Made by a program: the position numbers and the translations under genes. The notes below the pieces were generated by a model. The model was not told the DNA's origin. It saw only the letters and a program-made list of their open reading frames with translations, and did not search any database. From Wolinella sp052173415 (GTDB taxonomy: Bacteria; Campylobacterota; Campylobacteria; Campylobacterales; Helicobacteraceae): a stretch of DNA of 29,179 bases. Shown here one piece after another: positions 22,583 to 29,179 of the stretch (its first letter is position 1; the number at the start of each line of letters is the position of its first letter). The stretch covers positions 1 through 29,179 of the forward strand of contig JBQMYQ010000019.1 in assembly GCA_052173415.1 (NCBI GenBank), read 5' to 3'.

Positions 22583-24175
22583 ATGTTTTTCAAATCTTTT
22601 CGAACCAAGACGATGTTTACGCTTTTGGTTTTCTTTTCATTCGGTACGCTAGGACTTTATCTCTATCTCTCGCACGATTATGAGCACATGTCCAAACGAA
22701 ACGCCAATCAATCGCTTTTGATGTTAAGCGATTCGATTTTTCAGACCCTGCGTCTTAGTATGAATTTTGGCGATCGCGCGGTGGTCGATGAAGCGATCCG
22801 TGATGCTAAAGGGATTGGCGGTGTGAGGACGCTTGATGTCTATAAATCCGAGGAGGTGATCGCCTCTTTTGGGCTCAATGATACTTTCACCAATCGCCCT
22901 GAGATTCGCCGTATTTTTGAGAACAGGGAGCAGGAACTGAGCGAATATCAAAAAGACGGGGAGCATTTGGTGCGCCTCTTAAAACCCTTAAAAGCCGATG
23001 CAAGTTGCCTTAGCTGCCATGCCACTTCGCAAGAGGGCGAAGTGCTCGGGGTGATGAGTTTGGAATTTTCTCTCAACGAAACCAACGAGCAGATCAGCAA
23101 TTCCAAGCATTCGATTCTCCTAGCGATGTTGGTGGTGGTTACACTCGGGATTGCGGGTTTTTGGCTCTTTATCACGCGTGAGCTCATCACGCCACTTAGG
23201 AATCTTATCGTGATGGCGTCCGATCTTGCGATGGGCGAGGGCGATTTGACCAAGCGTCTCAAGATTAAGGGTGAAGATGAGGTGGGCAGGGTTTCAAAAT
23301 ATATCAACACATTCATTAAGAAGATTCAATCCACAGTGGCGATCACTAAGGACGCCTCAGGGCAGAATATCCAAATGGGCGAAAAGCTCGCAAACAGCTC
23401 TACAATGCTTGCACGCAACGCTAAAAAGCAGTTTGCCTTCGTGGAATCGATCAACGAACTCACTAAGGAGATCGGCGGGAATCTCGACATTACTGAGGAG
23501 TATGCGGTCTCCACGACGCAGGATTTGGACACGACGCGCAAGACGTTGGAAGATTTTGCTACGCGTCTCTCCGAAGTGGTGGATATGATTGTGCGAGATA
23601 GCGAGAATCAGGCGCAACTGGTGGAGAAAATCCACTCGCTGACCACACAAGCCAATCAGATTCGCGAGGTGCTCGGAGTGATTGCGGATATTGCCGATCA
23701 GACGAATCTCCTCGCGCTTAATGCTGCGATTGAGGCAGCGCGGGCAGGCGAACATGGGCGAGGATTTGCTGTTGTCGCTGATGAAGTGCGGAAGCTAGCT
23801 GAGCGGACGCAAAAGAGCCTGAGCGAGATCCGTGCGACGACGAACATCATTATGCAGAGCATTGAAGATGTGAGCGAGGAGATTAAGAGTGCTTCTGCAG
23901 ATATTATGGACGTATCCGCGCGCGCTTCCATGCTCATTACAAGCGCAAATGAGACGCGCGATAAGCTTGACCATACGATTGCTACCTCTTCGAGTGTGGT
24001 GCAAAAAAGCACGCTCATCGCGACACGCACAAAAGAGCTCATTGAGATGATGGGGCAGATTGTGATCCTCACGGAGCGCACCAAAGAGGTGGGCGAGGAG
24101 CTTGATAGTGTCGCGCATGGGATCGTTCATAAAAGCGATGAGCTTGATAAAGAGCTCTCGAGCTTCAAGGTGTAA
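22583..24175 (+). CDS. Methyl-accepting chemotaxis protein with periplasmic c-type heme motif
   Basis: A 530-residue transmembrane chemoreceptor. TM1 covers about 11-29, and TM2 about 178-197. Between them is a periplasmic domain of some 150 residues containing CLSCH (C142, C145, H146) in ADASCLSCHATSQEGEVLGV, a c-type heme attachment site. The arrangement resembles Tll0287/DUF3365-like heme sensors and DcrA-type redox receptors. A HAMP domain (about 198-250) with GDLTKRL follows. The signalling hairpin IADQTNLLALNAAIEAARAG, then EHGRGFAVVADEVRKLAERT (369-410), is canonical. The ATG at 22583 has AAGGAATTAGGA upstream. It is followed after one base by the receiver-phosphatase gene, suggesting a redox or gas signal shared by both. 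The ligand is inferred. Confidence 0.92.
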   Translation: MFFKSFRTKTMFTLLVFFSFGTLGLYLYLSHDYEHMSKRNANQSLLMLSDSIFQTLRLSMNFGDRAVVDEAIRDAKGIGGVRTLDVYKSEEVIASFGLNDTFTNRPEIRRIFENREQELSEYQKDGEHLVRLLKPLKADASCLSCHATSQEGEVLGVMSLEFSLNETNEQISNSKHSILLAMLVVVTLGIAGFWLFITRELITPLRNLIVMASDLAMGEGDLTKRLKIKGEDEVGRVSKYINTFIKKIQSTVAITKDASGQNIQMGEKLANSSTMLARNAKKQFAFVESINELTKEIGGNLDITEEYAVSTTQDLDTTRKTLEDFATRLSEVVDMIVRDSENQAQLVEKIHSLTTQANQIREVLGVIADIADQTNLLALNAAIEAARAGEHGRGFAVVADEVRKLAERTQKSLSEIRATTNIIMQSIEDVSEEIKSASADIMDVSARASMLITSANETRDKLDHTIATSSSVVQKSTLIATRTKELIEMMGQIVILTERTKEVGEELDSVAHGIVHKSDELDKELSSFKV

Positions 24176-24176
24176 T

Positions 24177-25907
24177 TTGGATCGATACGCCGATTTTAAG
24201 GAAGTCACGGAGGTTTCTAGGAATCTCACGCTCTTATATGTCGAAGATGATGAGACGGCGCGCATGCTTTTGAAGCGATGGCTTGAGAATATTTTTGGCG
24301 CGGTGTGGGAATCGAGCAATGGCAAAGAGGGGCTGGAGCGATTCTTGCAAGGGGGAATCGACCTCATTATTACCGACAACATCATGCCTTTTATGAACGG
24401 AATCGAGATGATCCGCGAGATCCGCAAGAGCGATACCAAAGTGCCAATCATCATTACGACAGCTTTTATTGATACGGATTACCTCATGGAGGCGATTAAT
24501 CTAGGTGTGACACAATTTGTCTCCAAGCCCGTCTCTATGAAGCACCTCCTCGCGACAATCAAAGTGGCAATCCAGCGTGTGATTCTCGATAATCTAGCTC
24601 ATAAGGCTAAAGAGCAAGAGATTGAGCTTTTGCAATTTCGTGATCGCTATCACTCCTCGCAGCAAGGGGTTGCACGCCGCAAAGAGCGTAATATGATTAA
24701 AAATGACTACTACCTTCAGGCGCTCTCTTCAGGCGATTCCCATGGCGATATTTGGCTATTGGATACTCTCTATCATCCTTTGGAGATTTTGAGCGGAGAT
24801 AGCTATTCTGTGCGCAAAATCAGCGAACATAAGGCGCTTTTGCTTATTATTGATGGTATGGGGAAGGGGCTCTCCGCCTCGATCACGACGACGCTTTCGA
24901 TTGCTTTTGTGAATTTTCTCATCGATTCCGCGTTGCAGCGAGGGCAAGAGGTGCTTTTAGAGGGGATTATCGCAGATTATATGCACTTTATCCAGAAGGA
25001 GCTACTTGATGAGGAGGTCATCAGTGCGGGGTTTTATCTCTTTGATTTTTTAAGTGGCAGGCTTAATTACATCACATTTGGCATGCCCTCGATTCTCGCG
25101 GTTACGCATGAAGGGGTCACGCAGCGTATCAAAAGCTCTTTACCTCCGCTCATGAAGTATTCCCAGCCTCCGCAGAGCAAAGAGCTTTTGCTTGATGGGT
25201 TGCGCAAGATTCTTCTCTATAGCGATGGGCTTAATGAGGCGAGCATGGAGGGGAATCGGATCTATGGCGAGGTGCTAGAGAGGGAGCTTGTGCAGAGGCG
25301 ATTCCTCCCTGAGATGAAGCGTGATTTCATGCAGAGGGTCAAGAGCCCCGATGATGACATTACGGTTTTTTGGGTGCGATGTGCGCCTAGGAATCCGACT
25401 TTCACGCACCATTATGAGATTAGTAGCTCGCTTGGCGAGGTTTATCGTCTCTCTGATGAGATCGAGAGGAAGCTTGAGGAGTTTGCAAGGGAGGATACGG
25501 AAGCCTCTACGCGCTTTATGACTGCTTTTAATGAGATGATTATGAATGCCTATGAACATGGCAGTCTAGGAATCGAGCGTCTCACAAAGGATCGTCTAAT
25601 AAAAGAGGGCACCTATGATGAGTATCTTAAGAAACAGGGAAGTAATCAGTGTAAAATTACCGTGGAGATTAGCTGTTTCAATGAGGGTGATACGAAGATT
25701 TTGGCGTGCGAGATTAGAGATGAGGGGGGCGGATTTGATCTGCAGGAGCACCTCCAAAATCTCCGCACAGAGGCGGATACGCTCACTAGCGGACGGGGAA
25801 TCCGCCTCACAAAAGGGTTGGTCGATCATCTCTGCTTTAAAGAGGGTGGTCGCGTATCGCGTTTTATGGTCGTAATGCAGGAGAGCACGGACTATGGAAG
25901 TGATTAA
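24177..25907 (+). CDS. Receiver-PP2C phosphatase-HATPase fusion (partner-switching regulator)
   Basis: A 576-residue soluble three-domain protein. Receiver at 15-135 has acidic pocket E23, D24, D25, phosphoacceptor D67 (LIITDNIMPFMNG), T94/T95 and K117 (FVSKPV). A linker coiled coil follows. The SpoIIE/RsbU-type PP2C domain (about 190-402) has LSGDSYSV, IIDGMGKGLSASI, LLYSDGLNEAS and PDDDITVFWV. The C-terminal RsbW/SpoIIAB-like HATPase (about 415-570) has NEMIMNAYEHGSLG, RDEGGGFD and GRGIRLTKGLVDH. The same layout is found in Pseudomonas HsbR and Shewanella CrsR, which act on STAS partners. The start is TTG at 24177 with AAGG 6 bases upstream; earlier in-frame starts lie inside the chemoreceptor. 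It overlaps the STAS gene by 14 bases. Confidence 0.9.
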   Translation: MDRYADFKEVTEVSRNLTLLYVEDDETARMLLKRWLENIFGAVWESSNGKEGLERFLQGGIDLIITDNIMPFMNGIEMIREIRKSDTKVPIIITTAFIDTDYLMEAINLGVTQFVSKPVSMKHLLATIKVAIQRVILDNLAHKAKEQEIELLQFRDRYHSSQQGVARRKERNMIKNDYYLQALSSGDSHGDIWLLDTLYHPLEILSGDSYSVRKISEHKALLLIIDGMGKGLSASITTTLSIAFVNFLIDSALQRGQEVLLEGIIADYMHFIQKELLDEEVISAGFYLFDFLSGRLNYITFGMPSILAVTHEGVTQRIKSSLPPLMKYSQPPQSKELLLDGLRKILLYSDGLNEASMEGNRIYGEVLERELVQRRFLPEMKRDFMQRVKSPDDDITVFWVRCAPRNPTFTHHYEISSSLGEVYRLSDEIERKLEEFAREDTEASTRFMTAFNEMIMNAYEHGSLGIERLTKDRLIKEGTYDEYLKKQGSNQCKITVEISCFNEGDTKILACEIRDEGGGFDLQEHLQNLRTEADTLTSGRGIRLTKGLVDHLCFKEGGRVSRFMVVMQESTDYGSD

Positions 25908-26193
25908 ATACGATGAGAAGACGCTCATCATTAAGGGCGATATCAAGAAAGAGAGCCACTATTTGGAGCTTAAAGAACAGCTAAATGCGCTCGTGCGCTC
26001 CGGCGCGCAGGAGATTGGGTTGAAGATTGTCCATGCCAAGAGCATCAGCTCTTCGGTGTTGGGCTATTTTTTAAAACTCGTGCGGCATGATAAAATCGCG
26101 CTAAAAATCGAGGTTAGCGAGGAGGATCTGTTTTATCTTTTTTATGATTTTAGCCTCATCAAAATCCTCAACGTATCTCCGCTGGAGCAGTAG
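25894..26193 (+). CDS. STAS-domain anti-sigma-antagonist-like protein
   Basis: A 99-residue single-domain protein of the SpoIIAA/RsbV class. Predicted to be phosphorylated by the HATPase domain and dephosphorylated by the PP2C domain of the preceding fusion. The phosphosite region reads AKSISSSVLGYFLKLVRH: serines 52-54 align with the usual DSSGLG, so the aspartate and the glycine are replaced while a serine at the acceptor position remains. The beta-alpha pattern (TLIIKGDI, IGLKIVHA, IALKIEVS) fits STAS. The ATG at 25894 lies inside the previous gene. The downstream target is not in the window. Confidence 0.85.
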   Translation: MEVIKYDEKTLIIKGDIKKESHYLELKEQLNALVRSGAQEIGLKIVHAKSISSSVLGYFLKLVRHDKIALKIEVSEEDLFYLFYDFSLIKILNVSPLEQ

Positions 26194-26195
26194 CG

Positions 26196-27002
26196 TTGAT
26201 GTGGAATTACCTCTACAATCACTTTGACCCCATCGCTTTTGAGATTGGGTGGCTACGGGTGCATTGGTATGGGATCGCCTATGTGTGCGCCCTTGTGGTC
26301 GCGCTTTTGGTCGCGAAGTGGATTGCAAAGCGCGATAATTACCCGCTAAGTAGCGAGCAGCTGGAGAGCTATTTTATCTGGGTGGAAATTGGCGTGATTT
26401 TGGGCGCGAGGATTGGCTACATCGTATTTTACGACCCTTTTGCGCTCTATTATTTCACCCATCCGTGGCAGATATTTAATCCCTTTCACAATGGCGAATT
26501 TGTGGGAATCCGCGGCATGAGCTACCATGGCGCGCTGATTGGATTCCTGCTTGCTTCGGCTCTTTTTGCCCGCACCAAAGGCGTGCATTTTTGGCGGCTT
26601 ATGGATTTAGTGGGGATTTCCGTGCCGCTGGGATATTTCTTTGGACGCATAGGGAATTTTCTCAATCAAGAGCTTATCGGGCGCGCGACAGAAATGCCTT
26701 GGGGAATCTACGTCGCAGGGATTTTGCGCCACCCCTCTCAAATCTATGAGGCGTTTTTGGAGGGGATTTTTATTTTTGTTACGCTTTTTCTGTGGCGCAA
26801 GAGGCAGAAATTTATCGGACAGCTCGGACTTATGTATCTGATTTTATACGCACTCATGCGCTTTGTCGCGGAGTTTTGGCGCGAGCCTGATTCTCACATC
26901 GGCTACCTCTTTTGGGGGATTACCATGGGGCAGCTGCTCTCGCTTTCTATGGCTATTCCTGCGCTGGTGCTGTGGATTTATCTCTCTCAAAAGCAGAAGT
27001 GA
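26196..27002 (+). CDS. lgt: Prolipoprotein diacylglyceryl transferase Lgt
   Basis: Inner-membrane enzyme attaching diacylglycerol to the lipobox cysteine, needed for the lipoproteins here (FlgH, the 7502 lipoprotein). The 268-residue protein has about seven membrane segments. Family blocks are VHWYGIAYVCALVVALLVAK, GIRGMSYHGALIGFLLAS (essential histidine), FFGRIGNFLNQELIGRATEM (Lgt signature), HPSQIYEAFLEGIFIF and RFVAEFWREPD. The start may be TTG at 26196 (GGAG 8 bases upstream) or the adjoining ATG at 26199. It corresponds to HP0955 and would follow the pseudouridine synthase directly if the signalling island were absent. Confidence 0.95.
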   Translation: MMWNYLYNHFDPIAFEIGWLRVHWYGIAYVCALVVALLVAKWIAKRDNYPLSSEQLESYFIWVEIGVILGARIGYIVFYDPFALYYFTHPWQIFNPFHNGEFVGIRGMSYHGALIGFLLASALFARTKGVHFWRLMDLVGISVPLGYFFGRIGNFLNQELIGRATEMPWGIYVAGILRHPSQIYEAFLEGIFIFVTLFLWRKRQKFIGQLGLMYLILYALMRFVAEFWREPDSHIGYLFWGITMGQLLSLSMAIPALVLWIYLSQKQK

Positions 27003-27103
27003 TAATGCGCAATACGTGGCGGCATTAAACCTGCACTCGCTTTAAAGCTTAATTCGTTTGCCTGTAACTTCTCGTGTCATTTTTTTGAGACAAAGTGAAA
27101 GAT

Positions 27104-27128
27104 CGCCCTCATCTCAAAATTGAGGGCG
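27104..27128 (-). terminator. Hairpin between convergent lgt and chemoreceptor genes
   Basis: CGCCCTCA (27104-27111) pairs with TGAGGGCG (27121-27128) over a 9-base loop. Reading on the minus strand, the stem is followed by a U-rich stretch (ATCTTTCACTTTGTC), so it most likely ends the chemoreceptor transcript 25 bases after its stop. The plus strand has no U-run after the stem. The remainder of the gap (27003-27103) shows no gene or RNA. Confidence 0.55.
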
Positions 27129-27152
27129 GAGGGAGGGGGAGCGAAGTTTTGT

Positions 27153-29114
27153 TTAGAATTTCTTCTTTTTCACATCTTCGACGATTTCACTTGCCACTTT
27201 GGAGACCTCACTGGCGATCCCATCAGTCTTCTCCGCCACGCTAGCATTTTGTTGCGTAACACTATCAAGCTGAGAAATCGCTTCGTTAATCTGTCCGATT
27301 CCTGTGGCTTGCTCTTTAATGGATTCCCCCATTTCATTGATACTTTGCACGAGCACGTTGGTGTTCGCTTCGATTTCGCCAAGGCTCTTTTGCGTCCGCT
27401 CGGCTAATTTTCGCACTTCATCAGCGACGACAGCAAATCCTCGTCCATGCTCTCCTGCACGTGCTGCTTCAATCGCAGCGTTGAGTGCAAGCAGATTTGT
27501 CTGATCGGCGATGTCTCGAATAATCCCAATCACGCTCTTAATCTCTTCACTTTGGCGAATCACATCGCCCGTGCGCTCGCTCACCATCTGCATGGAGCTA
27601 CTCATCTGCTCAATGGCTGCGGCACTTTGCTCGAGCGAAGCGGCTTGTTCGTTTGCGCTTTGGCTTAATGTGCGCATAGATTCCTTGAGCTCGCTTGCTT
27701 TTGTCTGCATGTGATTCCCTGCTTCAAGCGATGTTTGGAGCATATGAGTAATCTCTTCGCCCATGTGATTGACGCCATCAATGAGAGATTTAGTATCGCC
27801 TTGCATATCATTTGCTGGAATCCGCGGTGTGAAGTCGTTTTTTGAATATTGTGCGAGGATTCCCGTTACATTTCGGATACTCTCTTGGAATCTCTTAAAC
27901 ATGCCATTGAGGAGGCTTTTTAGCTCCTCTAGTTGAGGATTGTTAGGTGTTGTGTTGATAAACTCTCCCAAGTAGCCCTCGTTGGCTCTGCTAACGATGT
28001 GCGCAGTCTCTTTGATGAGTGTTTTATCCTTAATGATTCCCTGCTCGATTTTCTGAATGTTTTCATTAATTGCCTTTGCCATCGTGCCGAATTCATCTTT
28101 ACCTGAAATCGCAATGCGCTCTGCGTGATCCGTTTCGTTATTGACATAAGCAAAGAAAGAGATGAGCGATTCTTGAATGATTTTGAGCGGGCGGAGGCTT
28201 CGCTTGATGATCAAAAATGAAGCGAGTGTAAGAAGTAGCGTAAATATGAGGGTTAGAACAATCTGCTTAGAGGTGAGTGCCTCTAGTTGGCTGTCATAGA
28301 TAGTGCTCTCGACCATGGAGCAGATGACCCAGTCATTGCCACCAAAAGCCTTACAAACGGCGTCTTTTTCTACACCATTCCATGTATAGGTAAGCTTCTG
28401 ATAAGGATCGGTCGTGTTGTTATGATCATAGAGTTCGATCACTTTCTTTGATATTTCGTTTATAGTGCCGGCGACCTTATGATCAGAGTGGACCAAGACT
28501 AGCCCTGAGGAATCGACGACCGCTAGATAGCTGTGTTCTGATTTGCCGATCTCAAGCATAGACTCGCTCAACCCTACAAGAGGAATTTCACCTCCAGCCA
28601 CACCGATGAGCTTACCATCTTCAAACATCGGAGTGGCAAGCCCGATAACAAGACGTTTTGTAATCGAGCTAGTGAAAGGTCGCGTGAAAATAGGCTTCTT
28701 TTGAGCCTTTGCCTCTTTATACCATGGACGTTCAAGCGCGTTAAACTGCGCATTAGGCATTGCATAATCTTTTTTACCTTCTTGAAGAAACGCCCCTGAA
28801 CCATCCAAAGCAAAATAGGTCGTATCATACCCATTACGATCTTTGATCATGCGGAGCGTGTTTGTTGCATCCTCCGGAGAATTCCTAATAGGTGCAACGA
28901 GCTTAGCGAGGTGTTGCGCTGATTTCTCTTTTTCTTTTAGGTAGGCCTCAAGGAAAACTGCCCCGGAGCGCACGATATTGTATTGCCCATCATCAATGAG
29001 CTTGATCGTATTATTCTTAGATTCCGAGTAGTTAATCGTAGAGAAAACGACAAGAATCGTAACTGAGAGCGCGAGCAAGACCAATGAAATTTTAGTAGCG
29101 ATATTGTTTAGCAT
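27153..29114 (-). CDS. Methyl-accepting chemotaxis protein with dCache sensor domain
   Basis: A 653-residue transmembrane chemoreceptor. TM1 is about 8-27, and TM2 about 284-303. The large periplasmic double-Cache domain between them has FALDGSGAF, ERPWYKEA (RPWY at 129-132), GLATPMFEDGKLIGVAGGEI and a second lobe (VVDSSGLVLVHSDH). The aspartate usual in amino-acid-binding dCache domains is not apparent (GGEIPL, FTSS), so the ligand is open. A HAMP region follows, then the signalling hairpin IRDIADQTNLLALNAAIEAA and onward. The C-terminus is VKKKKF, without a CheR/CheB-tethering pentapeptide. The ATG at 29114 has GGAGG 6 bases upstream and is preferred over one 36 bases earlier. It is convergent to lgt. 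Confidence 0.93.
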   Translation of the reverse strand: MLNNIATKISLVLLALSVTILVVFSTINYSESKNNTIKLIDDGQYNIVRSGAVFLEAYLKEKEKSAQHLAKLVAPIRNSPEDATNTLRMIKDRNGYDTTYFALDGSGAFLQEGKKDYAMPNAQFNALERPWYKEAKAQKKPIFTRPFTSSITKRLVIGLATPMFEDGKLIGVAGGEIPLVGLSESMLEIGKSEHSYLAVVDSSGLVLVHSDHKVAGTINEISKKVIELYDHNNTTDPYQKLTYTWNGVEKDAVCKAFGGNDWVICSMVESTIYDSQLEALTSKQIVLTLIFTLLLTLASFLIIKRSLRPLKIIQESLISFFAYVNNETDHAERIAISGKDEFGTMAKAINENIQKIEQGIIKDKTLIKETAHIVSRANEGYLGEFINTTPNNPQLEELKSLLNGMFKRFQESIRNVTGILAQYSKNDFTPRIPANDMQGDTKSLIDGVNHMGEEITHMLQTSLEAGNHMQTKASELKESMRTLSQSANEQAASLEQSAAAIEQMSSSMQMVSERTGDVIRQSEEIKSVIGIIRDIADQTNLLALNAAIEAARAGEHGRGFAVVADEVRKLAERTQKSLGEIEANTNVLVQSINEMGESIKEQATGIGQINEAISQLDSVTQQNASVAEKTDGIASEVSKVASEIVEDVKKKKF

Positions 29115-29118
29115 GAGC

Positions 29119-29167
29119 AACCTCCAATAATTTTGTATGAAAAAGACCAAACGGAGATTGGAGGGTT
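29119..29167 (-). promoter_or_regulatory. Leader hairpin covering the chemoreceptor ribosome binding site
   Basis: On the minus strand AACCCTCCAAT (29167-29157) can pair with ATTGGAGGTT (29128-29119), 10 base pairs with one bulged C over a 28-base loop. The whole GGAGG ribosome site of the chemoreceptor lies in the stem. No clear -10 box was found in the short upstream part visible, so whether the 5' arm is transcribed is unknown. Confidence 0.45.
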
Positions 29168-29179
29168 AGCTCCACGTCG

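Noticed and set aside
27003..27152. Possible tRNA or small RNA between lgt and the chemoreceptor
   Set aside because: No cloverleaf or TTCRA arm; only a hairpin with U-rich flank fitting a terminator.
1..29179. GGAATC excess as merely part of a GANTC (CcrM/HinfI) methylation signal
   Set aside because: The excess is tied to the leading GG and trailing C/G context (CGGGAATCG) rather than to all GANTC forms; GACTC, GATTC without CC and GAGTC do not stand out to the same degree by eye. No methylase gene is in the window.
1..29179. Insertion sequence, prophage or integron
   Set aside because: No transposase, integrase or terminal inverted repeats were found; all sizeable genes have a conserved chromosomal identity or context.

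Overview
The window reads as chromosomal DNA of a Campylobacterota (epsilonproteobacterial) organism, most likely Helicobacteraceae and Wolinella-like. Three things point there. Gene families are diagnostic: the HP0958/FlgZ zinc-ribbon protein, the epsilon-type CheZ, a DUF3972-like protein and the pseudaminic acid pathway. Several gene strings match Helicobacter pylori order as I remember it: dnaX-tsaE-lptB-rpoN (HP0717 to HP0714), flgH-pseF-pseG-pseH (HP0325 to HP0327), cheZ-U32 peptidase (HP0170, HP0169) and glyQ-nif3-flgZ-waaA-pseudouridine synthase-lgt (HP0960 to HP0955). Promoters are mostly a good TATAAT-like -10 box with little -35 signal. Base composition looks moderate (near 50% GC), higher than most helicobacters. 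No rRNA, tRNA, insertion sequence, prophage or CRISPR array was seen.

Layout. Positions 1-6215 are all on the minus strand: the 5' part of aspS, thrC, then pseI, pseH, pseG, pseF and flgH. flgH has a good sigma-54 promoter. Positions 6225-7505 on the plus strand hold yqeY, a YgbA-like nitric-oxide-associated protein and dksA. Positions 7502-12266 on the minus strand are an operon read dnaX, tsaE, lptB, rpoN, lipoprotein. glnA follows on the minus strand, divergent from a plus-strand block: cheZ, U32 peptidase, purE, a DUF3972-like gene, a DUF89 gene, glyQ, nif3, flgZ, waaA and a pseudouridine synthase. Then comes a signalling island: a chemoreceptor with a periplasmic c-type heme motif, a receiver-PP2C-histidine-kinase-like fusion and a STAS protein. 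lgt follows, and a dCache chemoreceptor on the minus strand closes the window.

Themes. Much of the window serves flagella and chemotaxis: sigma-54 and its partner FlgZ, the L-ring protein FlgH, flagellin glycosylation (Pse), CheZ and two chemoreceptors. The rest is mostly envelope biogenesis (LptB, WaaA, Lgt) and core housekeeping.

The strongest unexplained signal is at the DNA level. The hexamer GGAATC (fuller form about CGGGAATCG) occurs roughly 140 times by hand count, about equally in both orientations and in all reading frames. That is around ten times chance. It forms inverted pairs at gene boundaries, and it has multiplied inside genes as peptide-coding inserts (pseG, the DUF89 gene, the tail of pseH). 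This looks like an uptake-sequence-like or other genome-wide recognition motif. The second candidate system is the heme-chemoreceptor plus partner-switching island inserted into an otherwise conserved housekeeping gene string.
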